The notes under the pieces: generated by a model | The model's input: the letters and a program-made list of their open reading frames with translations, nothing else | What the model was told of the DNA's origin: nothing | The model's database searches: none | NCBI GenBank assembly: GCA_021018815.1 | Contig: JAITYX010000075.1 | Location: 868,001 to 932,000, forward strand | Length of the DNA: 64,000 bases | Direction of reading: 5' to 3' | Origin: Talinum fruticosum | Taxonomy: Eukaryota; Streptophyta; Magnoliopsida; Caryophyllales; Talinaceae | Program-made: the position numbers and the translations under genes | Shown: in pieces, positions 20,740 through 34,200 of the stretch | Layout of the letters: every line of letters starts with the position of its first letter | Numbering within the stretch: the first letter of the stretch is position 1

Positions 20740-23700
20740 ATAGTACTTCCTTAACGTATCCAAATTTGTATATTGAAAAATTTCTTCACTGTCTAAATTA
20801 GTTAGTTTAATCGCCCCTCTTGGCAATATTCGGCTAAGTATGAATGGGCCTTGCTAGTTGGGCTTAAATTTCCGTAAAGGATCCTAAATTAGAGCTATAA
20901 TCTCTTTAAGGACCAAATCTCCAATCTGCAAATTACAAGGTTTAACCTACCTATTCAATGCCCTTGATATACGTGCTTGATATATTTGGACATTACGTAA
21001 TGCACTTAAGCTCGTTTCATGTAGCAACACTAACTCCTTGTAGTGTGCCTTAGCCCTTTTTCTTGAGGAATCTAACTTTGTACACCGATTGGCAATGAAG
21101 GAATGGTAATTTCTATTTGAAGGACTTCTTATATACCGTATACTAGCGATCCCATTTTAACGAGACAACATGTTCTCCACTACCTTTCGGATATTCTTGT
21201 CGGCGGCCTCAACTAATCTATTGGTATGAGGACGATATGGAGAAGACCTATGGTGTTTGATTTTTTATTTGTCTTGTAAGTCTACTACTTCTTTCTTGAA
21301 GTGACTACCACGATCATTAATAAGTTCATATAGTACCTCATGCTTCGACATTAGGGTTGCATAGGAGACTACTTCTACCCACTTGACAAAGTAGTCAATT
21401 GCTACTAACATGAACTCATGACCACGCATTCCTTTAGGAGTCACTTTATCGATGATGTCAACGCCCCAACCAAAAAATGGCCAGGGCAATGCAAGTGTTG
21501 TAAAAAGGAAGGTGGTTGGTGCTGCAAGGTTGCATACACTTGACACTTTTGACATCTCTAAATAAATTCGTGATCTACTATCATGGTTGACCACAAATAC
21601 CCTAACCTTTTGATTTTCTAAACCACCATTCTTTCATTCATATGGGTTCCACATTCCCCACCATGGATATTAGTCATTATAGGTTCTACTTCATGTTGAT
21701 TGACATAAAGTAAGCTAATTCCGGTGTTAGTTTTCTTATATAACATCCCTTGATTGATGAAGAACTGTGTTGCTACCATACGGATGGCTCATTGGGCTCT
21801 AGGTGTAGAGTCCTGTGGATATTCTTTCTTTTTAGGTATTGATAGATGTCATGGTACCAACTAGTTTGATAAGTATTTAGAGACTTCTACTGCGTTCACA
21901 TGCGTAAGTTAACTCTATTATTCTATATGAATGGGTATTGAGTGAATGCCACTATGGATATTAATCATGGATGCTAACTTTGCTAGGGTGTCGACAAACT
22001 CATTGTCATCCCCGGGAAGGTATGCGTATGATATAAGATAAAATTCTTTCACTAATTCCATCAAATGTGCTTCGTAGGGTGCCAAGGCTTCACTACGTAT
22101 CTTCGACTTCTATGAAATCGATTAATGATCAATCGAAGTCATCGAAAACCCTAATGTTCATGGTTCAAATTTCGATGGTAACCTCAAAATCTAGTTTGAT
22201 CGAAATGGGAGCATGTGCTCCATCCGGTGAGACTAGAAGGATCCTTACTCCAAAGCCCTTCTCATTGGATGCACCGTCAAAGTATATTATCCACATGTCG
22301 ACCTCTACCTGTAGAATATTTTCATCCGAAAAGTCGAGATGTTGGGGTTGTGATCTAGTCGTTGGTAGATGAGCTACGAATTCGATACTACCATTCCTTT
22401 GATTACCTTTTGAGGGACATACTTGACTTCAAATTCGAATAGCATAACTATCCATCTAGTTATCTTGCTACTTATAGTTGGTTGCTCCAACATATACTTA
22501 ATGGGATCCATTGGTGCTTCTACATGCACCATGTGGGCTAACATGTAGTGCCTAAGCTTCTTGGTAACCGAGACTAGAGCTAATGAGGTTTTTCTAAGGA
22601 CTTATACCGAGTCTCGTAATCTAAGAATTTCTTGCTTAGATAATACACTCGCATATTCCTTCTTTTTATCCCGTTCAGCTAACATGGCTCTCTTTTTAGT
22701 TTTTTTAGCAACGTATAAAGCAAAGGCTTCGCTAGTCGTGGCGGAACTTAACACTCGGCGGATTGGTAAAATACTCGTGGACCCTCTCGAATGCTTTGTA
22801 GTATTCTTCAACCCAAATAAGCTCATACCCTTTTTAATCTTCTTGAAGATGGGTTCACAAATCGTAGTCGGTTTTGATATGAAATGACTAATGCACTTTA
22901 AAAGCCCTAGGAAACCTTGTACCTCCTTTTGTGTCCACGGCGGTGGGATCTTAGATGGATCAACTTGGATTCCTTAAGACTAACCACACAGCCTAATAGT
23001 TTTCCTAAGGTTACCCAAATGGAACACTTTTGTGGGTTAAGGCACATGTTATACTTTCTTAGTGTTGGAAGAATTTTCTAAGGCTAGGTAAGTGATATGC
23101 CCTATCCTTGGACTTGATGATTATTTAATCTAGGTCAACTTCAGCTTGTTATGTATCATGTCCCGTAGTAATGTCATGGTTGTCCTTTGGTATGTAGCTC
23201 GACATTCTTGAGCTCGGAAGGCATTACTACATAATAGTACGCCCCCATTCAGCGATGAAAGTCATTTTCTCTATGTCTTGTTCAACCATAATCGGTTGAT
23301 TGTATGCAGCATAGCCATCCATGAATGAGAGAAAAGCACGACCAACTGTATTATCCACTAGAATGTTGATGTGAGGCAATGGGAAATCATCATTAGTGCT
23401 TGCCTAATTTAAATCCCTAAAATCAATGCACATCCGAACCCCTGCTATCTCTTTATAACCGACACTATGTTTGCTATCCAATGACGAGTAGAGGACCACT
23501 TTGATGAACCCGACTTCTAACTCTTTCTAGACTTAAGCTTAATTTTCTCGTGCCCATTTAGGTTTTATTCTTCTAAGCATCTGCTTAATTTTCTTAGCAT
23601 CTTCATAAAGTGGAATTCTATATTCCGCTATGTTTGGATCTATCCCCGGGTTGTCTTTATATGATGATGCAAAGACATCTATAAATTCGGTAAAGACCAA

Positions 23701-24319
23701 AGTGAATTGCTTCGCTCTTCCGGATTAAGTGTTTTCCCAATTTTGACTTCTTGGGGTTGATCTGTTGCTCCTAGGTTAATTGTTATTGTTTCCTCTATTA
23801 TTATTGATCGATTTTCATGATCGTCCATAAATTTTATTAATTCTTTAGGAATTTCTTATTCATTATTAGAGGCAAAACAATTAAGAACGGAAGGAAGCAA
23901 AGACTAGGCGGAAAGAATCATCTTATTGAATGAAGAAATGAGTACTTCAGATTCGGAAACATAAATTTCACAATTAGAAGATGAACTAACGGAATTAGAA
24001 ACAGAAACAACAACCTTAGTGCTAGAGTCGAAATAAACTACTCTCCTAAAATGATAGCAAATTCTTGGCTTTACTCAAGCATCAATACAAGTAATATGCT
24101 TGGACCCTTCGGTGTCCATGTCGGTGATGAATCGGGATGGATTAAAGTGTGGGTTTTATATAGCTTGGGACTATACCGAAACGGAATTCCCCTCTAAAGT
24201 TTTCTCCTATCTGAATAATAGACCAAAAATGTTTCTTTCAGCCAAATTGATCCAGTCTTGTGTGGACTGTCCCTTCTCGAGGAGGGAGGATGCCTCCTTT
24301 TCTAGCATATGGCGAGTCA
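20740..24319 (-). pseudogene. pol: Tat/Ogre-type Ty3/gypsy pol (broken)
   Basis: Reading leftward: RT at about 23000-23450, with CIDFRDLN, DDFPLPHINILVDNT and a FMDGY block; the RT end KYNMCLNPQKC near 23030; RNase H and connection region 21800-22850; integrase core at 21265-21594, with FFGWGVDIIDKV and AIDYFVKWVE; integrase C-terminus GDLVLKEI-like near 20930 to LRKYY at about 20750. The DDFPLPHI and VAIDYF motifs are typical for the Tat/Ogre side of plant gypsy elements. Frames change repeatedly and many stops occur. The gene continues at 27147 beyond an LTR insertion. Confidence 0.85.
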
Positions 24320-24324
24320 CTAAG
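24320..24324 (+). repeat. Target site duplication of L2 solo LTR (left)
   Basis: CTAAG, repeated at 27142-27146. Confidence 0.95.
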
Positions 24325-27141
24325 TGTGAGACCTCGAAATTTCAAGTGTGTGCCTGGTAATGAATTAAGCTAGTAAAAGTTAAGTTAAAAGATTCGAAAT
24401 TATTAAATTAAGTGAATTATTAATTTTTCGAGTCGAAATTATAAGCCGAGAACCAAAACCCGAGCGTGGGCTAGCTAAATTGGGCCTTGTGAAACTAGTT
24501 GGGCCCAATTTAGCATCAAAAGACAAAAACAGGAAAATGAAAAAGCGATGAGTGGCATCGGAGGAGGATCCGCGGATGATTAGAGGAAGGAGATTAGGGG
24601 TCCAATTGGAATTAGGCAACAAAGCCCACTATGTGTAATTAGGAAAGGAGGAGAGAGAGTGGGACCGAGATCGAAGAAAAGAACGAGAGGAAGAGGAGCA
24701 GAGGAAAACGAAAGAAGCGAGAGATAGAGGAGAGCGAGAGAGGGAGAACGCACGAGAGAGAGAAGGAGAGCGAGCGGGAGCGAGAGGAACGCCGGAAACC
24801 GGCAACCGGCGGGCACAGCAGAGCTCGAGGACAAGGCGTCGGACGAAGGAGAAAGGAAAGGGGGAGCAAAAGAAAGAAGAAGGAGCAGAACCGAAACAAG
24901 GGAATGAAAGAAGCGTAAGCGAGAAAAGCAAGAGATTGCGAGGAAGAACGAGAGGGTCGAGACCCCGAAGTGAGAGGCGAAAAGCGAGAGAGCCGAGAGG
25001 AATCGGGAAGCGAGAAAGAGAACCACGACGAAGCAGAGGCAGAGAGTAGCAAGGAATTGAGACCGAGAGGTAGAAGAAGAAAGGGAAAGAGGAAACAGAA
25101 ATTGAAAGCAAATTCGTAACCTTCCAAAACCGAAATTCTTAGAACCTCTAAGAATTCAAGGTGAGTAATTCAAATTCATCCTCAAGAACTAAAATGAATT
25201 GGGTGGATTGAATATGAATTCAAAGTATGAAATTGGAAACCCTAGGTTTAATTGAAGAAGTTGAAGACTTAAATTCACTAAATTAGCAACTCACGAATCA
25301 AAGAGCATGTTGTGATTATGTTTATCTAGTTCTGAATTTGTGATTTTTAAGTATTATTGAGCATGATTATGAGAATTGGATGAGATTAGCTTGAACAGAA
25401 TTAGGGGAAAAATCATAATGTTGAGTTCATGACTTATGTGTAGATTTTCAGTAATTATGCATGCTATCCGAATTTCTATGAATTCATGTGTAGCCCAAAT
25501 TTCTTGAAAATTTTACTGCAGCTTCGTGGAATATTATGGAAATTTCCTGTAAAATTTGGTATGCATTGGATGAGTAGATTGGGAGATATGCAATATTAAG
25601 TGAAAATGTCCTATTTTGAGCAAAATCGGAACTAAGTGAGTAACTCGAATTAAGAACTATGAGTTCATTTATTAGAAATCCTAATTGACATGTTTATGTG
25701 ATTATGTGTTTATCCCGAATTACATCGATTATAAATGACATAAGCATGCGTATGTGAAATGCATTGATTATACTTGAGTTAGAACTTGCTTATGTGAATT
25801 ACATGTTTTGAAGATTTTCATACGCTGAGCATGAATTATATGAATTAAGTATATCTTATGTATAAGTAATAAGAAGATAAGAAACATAAAGAACTAAAGA
25901 AGGGAGAAAGGATTGTGTTATTAATCTAAGACCCCACGAATTAAAGAACCCTCTGAAGCTATGGCCATAGAAGTGTCTCGTCAACCCGAAGCCACGAATT
26001 ATTTTGCTTCTACGAATTATTGATAGTATGCGTCCTTCAGGGAAGGGAGGCTGCCTCGAGGCCACGAATTATTTTGCCTCGAGGCCACGAATTGTATGCC
26101 TCCGTGAACCGAGCCCACGAATTATTTTGGCTCCAAGAACCGGCTCTTTAGAGCGAGTGCATAAATCTTCTTTCCATTCGAAACTAAAAAGACTTAAAGA
26201 ATTATGATATGAAGAATCGAATGATCATGCATGGCGAACAAGAAAGAACAAATTAATGATTTATGAAATGCATGACTGAACTCAAGAAGAAGAATAAGAA
26301 GAAGTTCGAATCCTAATTTCGTAAGAAATGTATACGATAAGAACTAAGATATGATTTATGATGATTTACATGATGAATGATTCTATGACTTACTTGCGTA
26401 GAAAAATGAATGAGGTAAGTTTGATGGAATTCATGAGTAATTGACGTCATTATGTTTCTCGGCAAGTTGGTAAGTTTAGAATCTCGCATGTCTTAAGCAT
26501 ATATGATCCGAATCGCATGTTATGAATGAATTGTGAACTTACCTGTGTTCGTTAATGAATTAATGTGCAAAGTGAAACCCGGGGTTGGGTTTGGGTTATT
26601 CACCGGGCTCGTAGAGCTCATGACCTCACCAACATTTCAGGTACGAGGTTAAGACTCGGAGGCGTTGCCTTGGCTTTTAGAAGAAGCAAACCAGCGCATA
26701 AGAGATATCGGACTTACTGCATGTTTATTTGTCTTTTGTTTGTAAAGATGTTGTAAAGATCGGTTGTGTATGAACCTAAGTTTTGACCATAAATGTAAAA
26801 GCCCTAAGTAAATACTCCGAGCGTGTGGCTCGTTGAGTTGTGTTGTGATACTCCGAGCGTGTGGCTCGTTGAGTTTGCGTTGTGTTTACTCCGAGTGTGT
26901 GGCTCGTTGAGTTTAAGATTGTGTTTCGTGCAGGGTTAAGGCTTTAAGCCTATGGGATTAGCCATGTTACAGAGGAAGCTCTGCCGAAAATTTTAGAAAA
27001 ACCTTCGAAAACCTAGAACCGCGCTTCCTTCAATCTAAGAAAGGGTTTTTAACCCCAAGTTGAGATCATAAGCAGCCTTAGGGATTCCTCCCGAGGAACC
27101 CCGGCATGTAATACTCCTACGGTGGGTCTAGGGATGTTACA
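24325..27141 (+). mobile_element. Solo LTR, family L2 (S1)
   Basis: A 2817-bp LTR, TGTGAGACCTCG...GGGATGTTACA, flanked by CTAAG on both sides and inserted in the Tat-type pol. No internal region is attached. It contains a purine-rich tract (24640-25095), an array of ACGAATTATTTTG words (25930-26140), three units of the GAGCGTGTGGCTCGTTGAG repeat (26813-26912), and the AGGCTTTAAGCCT dyad (26939-26951). Long open frames in the purine-rich block are composition artefacts. Confidence 0.95.
26813..26912 (+). repeat. Three tandem units of the L2 LTR minisatellite
   Basis: Core GAGCGTGTGGCTCGTTGAG repeated three times with spacing of about 35 bp. Other L2 copies carry two units (near 1008-1060, 34742-34797, 36721-36775). 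Confidence 0.85.
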
Positions 27142-27146
27142 CTAAG

Positions 27147-27670
27147 TACCTCTAAACCGAGTACTAGGATACCTTTCTCTTTTATGCAGTGAGGCTCGGG
27201 GAAGCCATAGTAGGGGAAGTCATCCCTTCTTTCAAGAATTTCCCATTTAGAGTGCAAGGAAAGGGTTTGATTGAACGGACTATGAATTGTGTAGTCCCCC
27301 TAGTTTGTATCTCCAACATTGCTTCTGCTATTCTCTTACCAGTTGGATGATAGCCTAGTCCGAACTTGTAGTTGTTGGTGGGTTCAAGGGATGGAATGAT
27401 TGGTTGGTATGCCCTGTTGTAGACAACTAAAAATTGTCGTCGTTTATCTCCTTTAGTTCTCAGTAAATTATTTGTTGGCCCGATGATGAAATCCCGACTC
27501 TCGTTTAAGGATTCGAACCATGGACTGAATATGATTGATGTGACGGAAACCAATAAACCACAAAGAAACCCCCAACACTATATAAATAGCCTTTTTCTTT
27601 GCACTAATCTAAAAATCTTTTTTCTTTCGGACGGTCCAAGCCCGAGCCAAGCCTCCAGCGACAACGGAGT
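27147..27670 (-). pseudogene. Tat-type gypsy polyprotein, upstream part
   Basis: This continues the element interrupted by S1. An open stretch at 27182-27553 encodes a region with FGLGYHPTGKRIAEAM, like the segment that precedes RT in Tat-type polyproteins. It has no catalytic motif. Sequence further right becomes unrecognisable. Confidence 0.6.
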
Positions 27671-28199
27671 TTAATGCCGTGTATCGTAGAATTCAAGGCT
27701 TAGAATTTTGCATTTCACTTTTGTCCAATCAAACATGGAGCTGAAGAAATGAAAACGGTGTTAAATGTTGCATTTCATGATCATCAATATCAAAGTGTCT
27801 GCGTTTAAGACAGTCCGCTAGAGACTAGGAGCTTCCTCCCACAAGAAGACGTCGTATAGTCGACGCCCCTACCTGCATTCTTTAAGTGAAACATTGCATT
27901 TTTGGCTTGGAGACTCCTTTTAGCACGTTAGGGCATGAAACACTTGGTATGCCAAGGTGGACGGTGCCCCTGACTGGGATCCTATCCTGGTTCTATCCCA
28001 AGCCTCGCTAAAATAATTTCTAAAATAAAGTGATTAACAAAATTTTAATTCACTTTTACTTAATTTATTTTAAATTAGCTTAAAAATCGAAAATCCTAAT
28101 AAGAGATTCACCCCACTTTCCAAATAAACATTCAAAAATCATATTTCAAAAAGAATCTTGAAAAAATTAAAGAGACCGGACATTCATGGGGAAACTCGA
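27671..28199. other. Degenerate gypsy-related sequence
   Basis: The stretch 28015-28130 (AATAATTTCTAAAATAAAGTG and 'aatcctaataagagattca') matches 60235-60345 in the same orientation, so both come from one gypsy LTR or leader family. No gene is seen. Confidence 0.5.
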
Positions 28200-28982
28200 T
28201 TCCAATCCGAGTCCCTCTCGGGGAAATATATATATACCAAAATGGTTTGCATAATGAAAAATGAACCATTTGAAATGATATTATCCATATAATCATGTGG
28301 TCCTAACCATATCAATTATATCATATCATGATTATATCACAATCATATCATTCGTATTTGGCCATTATCAATTAGACTTCCGGATTTGTCTTGGTATATG
28401 CATATGTAGGAAAATAAATTATCCTAAAAGTTCCACTCGGATAATAAATGAAAATTAGTTTTAGTATTCTTTTCCTATCTTATTTATAAATAAATTGAAA
28501 TGCATGCACTCACAAATAATTTTACGTAATATTCATTTACGAGTGCAAGTATAATCAGTATTGAGCTACGCCTCACCATTTCAAAATGTTTTCTCCGTTT
28601 TGTTTTAAGTAAGGATAATGTTTATCAAAGCAAGAAGTAGATGTATTTAGCTTGGTCAATGAGACTTAGAGGCTCACAGTGGTAGTCAGGAATGTCATGT
28701 TTGAGTGTTATCTATTTTGTGATTAAATAACTTGTAATCACGATGATATTACAAAACATAACATGTTATTTATGTTATACAAGCTTGGAATCTTAGATGT
28801 TTTGAACTTTATTTTCGCAAGTGACTTTGTGGATTCCTACTTGTATTTTTTTAAGAGAGTTGTCTTACTCTTTGTTTAGAGTGGCGATATTGCTTCTAAT
28901 TCTCTTTTTTCCAATGACTAAATACTAATTATTTAGTCGATTCATCGCTAAATTGGTGATTATGCGATTTGGGGGCGTTACA
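28200..28982 (+). mobile_element. 3' end of a gypsy-type LTR (fragment)
   Basis: The segment ends GATTTGGGGGCGTTACA (28982), like the chromovirus LTR ends at 11595 and 19636, but most of the body differs. The left limit is uncertain, and no start or TSD was found. Confidence 0.5.
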
Positions 28983-31282
28983 ATTATGTATTAGAAAAAC
29001 ATTATTTAACAGACTTCTAACCAATCTACAAGCAAAATTGATTTAAAAAAGATATATAGTAATTGCCTAATTCAAATAGCTAGGTATGAGTTATCTATGA
29101 TCAACTCATGAGTGATACTTATGATTATAAGACTAGAGTTTACGTACTTACGCCTTTTAGAGTATCGTAAGAATTTATACTAAACTAATTAGCGTGCACT
29201 TTAATTAAATCGTGTACACTAAACACAAATTATTATTTCAAAATACTTAATCTAGTAAGTATAAATGAAGTACACAATCATATTATACATTGAAATACAC
29301 AAATAAAATAAATATATATTTAAAATAAAATTATAAATAAAAATTACATCTTGAGTACGAAAAACTACAATGCTAATAATACTATCAATATTATCCTTCC
29401 GGGTATGAGGTGATTGTAAGATGGTTGATTGATCAAGATGATGATGTTGATGAAAGATGGATGACGATGGAGTTTGTGGCTGCGAGTTAGGGAGAAGAAA
29501 GTGATAAAGTTGGTGCTGATGATCATGAAAGCAAGAGTATGGAAAGGAGAAAAAGATCTTGTGTAACGAAGGTGGTTGAAAAAAGGTGACAGACAGCTGA
29601 TGGCGTGAGATTGTTGGTTAAGAAAGAGGAAGGAAAATTATGGTGATGATGATTGCCTGTTCGAAGTTGCATAAAATTCAAATAGAGATAGCATATAGAG
29701 CATAAATGAACATTACAGAGAATAAACAAATAGAAATGATTGATAGAAAAATGAAGAAATAAACATAAACAAATAGAAATAAACATAAACAAATAGAAAA
29801 GAACATAAACAAAGGAGAAATGAACTTAAAGGAACATAAATAAACAGAAAATATTAATATATGATGACTTTTATGTAACTTAGAACAGGGGTAAGGGTGG
29901 CTGCATGGCTAATTAAAAAAAAAAACCAAGAGTGGGTGGCCGATTTTTGTGAAGATGATGAAGCCTGAATCAAAAAGGGTGCAATGGATATGTTCATTGT
30001 TGAAGATCAATGGCCGTTTTTAATGTGAAATTCAAATGGGAGGTTACGAGGATTATGTTCATGGTTGTGTCTCTTTATTACTGCTCTTGTAACTACAATT
30101 TGTGGCTTTCTAACCTTAACAAATAAGGTAAATTATCGTGGGATAAATCTTTTATAACTCGTTATTTTTAGACCAACTTCATATATTATCTAGAAAACTT
30201 CTCAGTAATAAAATCATCTTTTAGCATCTTTTCTTCTCTTCTCAAATTTATTAAATAATTACCTAAAAATAAACAAACTACAGTAAATTAGATAAAATAA
30301 AATAAAAATTATAAATTGAGTAACTAAAAAAAAAAAGTGCATAATTTAAGACTTAAGAAATTCCCTCGATTTAGACTTTCGACGTTCTCGTACAAAGAAA
30401 TCCAGGATTTGACCTAAAATTACCCTTCCTTATAAAGACGCACATAAAAAATGAAACACACACTAGGCTTTCCTTGCTTCAACAACAACTTGATTAAAAA
30501 TTATCTTTTACCAGCCGGTAAAAACTCGACATGAAATAGTCACCAAAGAGTTTATTCATCAGCCTTTTACAATATATTTTTTTATCAAGCAACAAGAACA
30601 AATATTATCCGTCTCATTCAGACATTTATATAACAATCAAGAGGTATAAAAAATTTTAAGATAGGAAAAGGTGTAATATGGTTATAAAGACAATTGAACT
30701 AGAGGAGACAACTCACTAAAAATTGATTATAAACTAATCTTGCAAAATTTTTCGTTTTCAACTTTGTTTATTTCCTTTTATTTTAAATTTTTCAAAACTT
30801 TGTGCAAGCACATATTTCGAGCCCATAGAATGTCTTAGAAATATAACACTCCGTATCTCACACTATAGAGGTGCTCGGGTTAACACTTAATTTTCTTTTT
30901 TTCAATGTATGTATGCTTCGAGTCATTGATTGGCCGAAAAGGGGCATGACTTTCCCAACATGGCATACTCCATTCATAAGGCTCAACTTGAGACCTAAAC
31001 ATAAGCAGAAATGGTGTCGAGCCACCAACTTCGACCAAAATTTGTAAACTAATAATTTCCTTTCTCCTTTTTTTCTAAAACTATTGTTGTCGTTTTCGAG
31101 TTAAAAACGACCCTAAAGAAGTTAGCTCTTCCAAAAAGGTCACAAGCTACTTATGTGGAACAACATACTCTAAACATTATTAGGAAAGACAAAAAAATCA
31201 TAATTTCTATGAGTTCTTCTGCTAATTTAGTTATATAGGCAAACAATTTAAGTCTTTCCATTGTCTATATTACGGTCATATA
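28983..31282 (-). repeat. Repeat K, left copy (first part)
   Basis: This aligns in the same orientation with about 60800-63560: shared stretches at 29270-30110 against 60830-61380, at 30460-30600 against 62980-63120, and at 30920-31270 against 63180-63550. The left part has GATGATGATG-rich sequence. No ORF is credible. It adjoins a gypsy gag fragment at 37341-37660, so K is probably the 3' untranslated region of a non-autonomous gypsy element. Solo LTR X interrupts it at 31282. Confidence 0.7.
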
Positions 31283-34200
31283 TGTGAGACCCGAGGTCTT
31301 AAGTAGGTTAATTATATATTTAAATTAAATTAGGTGATTTTACGCAATTATAAAGTGCTTATATAGTTTAATTAGGAGTTATATTTGCTCTTTTTACCCG
31401 AACCTAAATGGACGAAAAACTTATACGTACTATTTTTATTTTCTACCTAAATTATCCCTAATAAGAAAAATAAAAAGGGAATACGTAGGGCATTAGGTGT
31501 AAGAATTATGAGGAGGATTAGTGTAGAGCTTGGAAAGGTAGCCTTTCCTGAGTAAGCCACGGTAGAGAGAGAGAAGACCAAGAGAAAGAGGGAATCGGGC
31601 GGAGCACGTAAAAGTGAGGAAACGGGAGAAAGGGAGGGGAGCAGAAACAAAGGCAAGGAAGCAGGGAAAGCTAGAGGAAACGGAGGACGAGAATGAGAGA
31701 CAAAGCGAAGGATTGAGAAACAGAGCAAAGAGAGCAAGAGGAAGAGGAGAGAAGGGCAGAACCGAGCATGAGGAAAGAGCGAACACAGTAGAGAGGGCGA
31801 GAAAAGGAGCGAGAGACCAAGAGATCGAGCGGGAACAGGCCGAGAGACAGAGACCACGAAGAGCAAAAGGAAAGGTGGCCAGTAGGCAAGAAACTAGCGG
31901 CCGGCGAACCGGCGAGCGAAAGTGAACGGCGGATGAGTAAAGTCCGAGAGGAGGAGCGAAGAAGCAAGAAATGAGAACCGAAGGCCGGGGGAGCAGACTA
32001 AACCAAAAATAGAGCGAGAGAGAGAACTTATGAGGCTAGAACCGGGAGATCTATGTAGAAGCGTGAAAAGAGCGAGACACCCGTAACTTGAAACAAAACC
32101 CGAGTGAGAGCAGAAGGGGTAGGCAACAAGTAATTCAATCAACTTCACGAAACCTAGAATTTGAGGTGTGCGATCTTATACTCTAAGTTAATAGTAATTT
32201 TGAAACCCAATCGAATTTTGTTGTGAATATTGAATGTTGTTATGAATATTGAGTGGTTGTGCTATAAATTGAATTTAGGAAGTAGCAAGGGCTAAACTAG
32301 GACATGAGAAAATCCAATTGAGGTTGTTAAGGTGGATTTGGGGAACCTCGTGTGAGACCCGGAATTTTGAGTAGGTTAATTCTATAGTTAAATTAAGCTT
32401 AGCATTCTTACGTAATTTATCTATGAGCTTGTTATGTGTTGGTGTGTTTATTTAGCTTATTAGTAAAGGTAATTGCACGTTCGTCGCTATTAGAGATAGA
32501 ATCCCGAGGAGAATTTTGCCCAAAAAAAAAAAAAGAAGTTAATTGTGGGGAGGATTAGTGTCTGTCTGCAGCGAGTCCCGGCCGCACCTAATGAAACCAC
32601 CGAAAAGGGAGAGGAGGAGGCGAGGAAAAGGAAAGGAAGGGGGGCGAGCAGAATCGGGAACCGAGAGGAGAGAGAGAGGCCGAGCGGAAAGCTAGAGCGG
32701 CCGGCGAGGGCGAGGAAACGGCCAGGCACGAAAGAGGGCGAAACCGAGGCCAAGAAAAGGAAGCGAACGCGAAGGCCGAGGGAGGCAGCCGGTGAGCGCG
32801 GGACCGCGACCGGCGACGGTGCCGAGCGCGAGAGGAGGGCGGCGGAAGCCGAGGCTAGCGGCGAGGAAAAGGAACGAAAGAAGGAAGGGAATCGGGAAGC
32901 CTGAATCTCGGACCTGTAATCCCTTAATCGAGGTGGGTAGTCCTATACTCTAAACTATTAGTAATTTCGAAACCCAAATGAGTTTGTTGTGATTATTGAA
33001 TATTTATGTGATGGAACGAAGCTAGGAACTGTTAGAACCGAATCGGATTATGAGTAAATCGAATGGAATTGTTGAGTCCGAATCGAGAAGCTGGAAGGAG
33101 CTTAATAGTTAGTTAGGGTTGAGATGAGATGCTCGAAAATATTAGGTCGTGTAGGTATAAAGAATATGGTGACGATCTCAAATGGCACTTAGGGACAAGA
33201 AGTGGTAAATTGGGAGTGAATTGCGAGTCGATGCTTCGGATAAACCATGGAGACTTTCTAAGTTCTTGCACCTGGAAGATAACGATGCGTATTGGGAAGT
33301 AATGATTTGAGTATAAAGGAGGGACGTGACTTCATCTTGATTAAGGCATAGTTGAGGTAGAGAAATAGCGAGTTGGGAATTCTAAGGTTAAAACGAGTTT
33401 AGAACGTACCTCGGTCTTTGGGATGAAATTAAGTTTGAAGTAAAGCACAGTGAAAGGGACTTAAGCAATAAAGTGAGAGCAAGAGTCGTGTGGTCGAATA
33501 CGGGCAAAAGAAGTTGAGTTATAAAGCGAGGCGTAAAATGAGTAAGTGAGGCAAAAGGCAATGAATTGTGATGAACTTGGAACGTAACTTAAGTGATATG
33601 CACTTGTGGTTATTGTGGCTCGGAAAATGGAGATAATCGTATTAAATCGATGAATTGAGAAAGACTTAGTTGGAAAAGAGTTGGGAATGATTGCTTGCAT
33701 TGAATGGTGACTGTTCGTGCTATGTGTTTGCTTTATGTGATGCTCACAAGCAATTTCGAAAGAAATTTTGTGTTTTACGTGAAATGACCCTTGAATGTGA
33801 TTTCTTGTGAAATGTCTTCCCAACGTGATTCTATTCTAAAGAAGCAAAACTTATTTAAGAAAGTAGATTAGATTTGAAAAGTGAATTTATAAGGGTGACA
33901 GGCGGTGTCACGCCTCCCTTAATGTGAAATCAATTTGAGAAAGCTGTAAGTGAATGTGATGAATGAGAATGTGCAAATAGTTTTGAATCGACGAGGCTAC
34001 GGATCGTTTAGCATATCGAAAGGTTCGAACTGGGGACGCCTAGCTAGAAACTTCGAGGGAAGGGTTTTAACAGGGGTCCTGCAGAGGCGGGATGCCCGCC
34101 CGAGACTTCCTAGAAGATAGGGCCCGGGAGCCTTTTTGTCGGAGTCGCGCCCGAGATGGAAGAAGTGCTAGTTCGAATCCTCGGAAGGCCCGAAAAGTTG

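Noticed and set aside
24580..25127. Three overlapping minus-strand frames of 148-162 codons rich in Ser, Leu and Phe
   Set aside because: They are a product of the purine-rich tract in LTR S1, which has almost no stops on the complementary strand in any frame. No domain is seen.
29523..29792. 89-codon minus-strand frame with hydrophobic start (possible membrane peptide)
   Set aside because: It arises from AAACATAAACAAATAGAAAT simple repeats in K. The other K copy does not keep the frame.
31447..32904. Long frames rich in Arg/Glu (plus) or Ser/Leu/Phe (minus)
   Set aside because: The same purine-rich tract effect in LTRs X and Y. Frames are not conserved between X, Y and S1.
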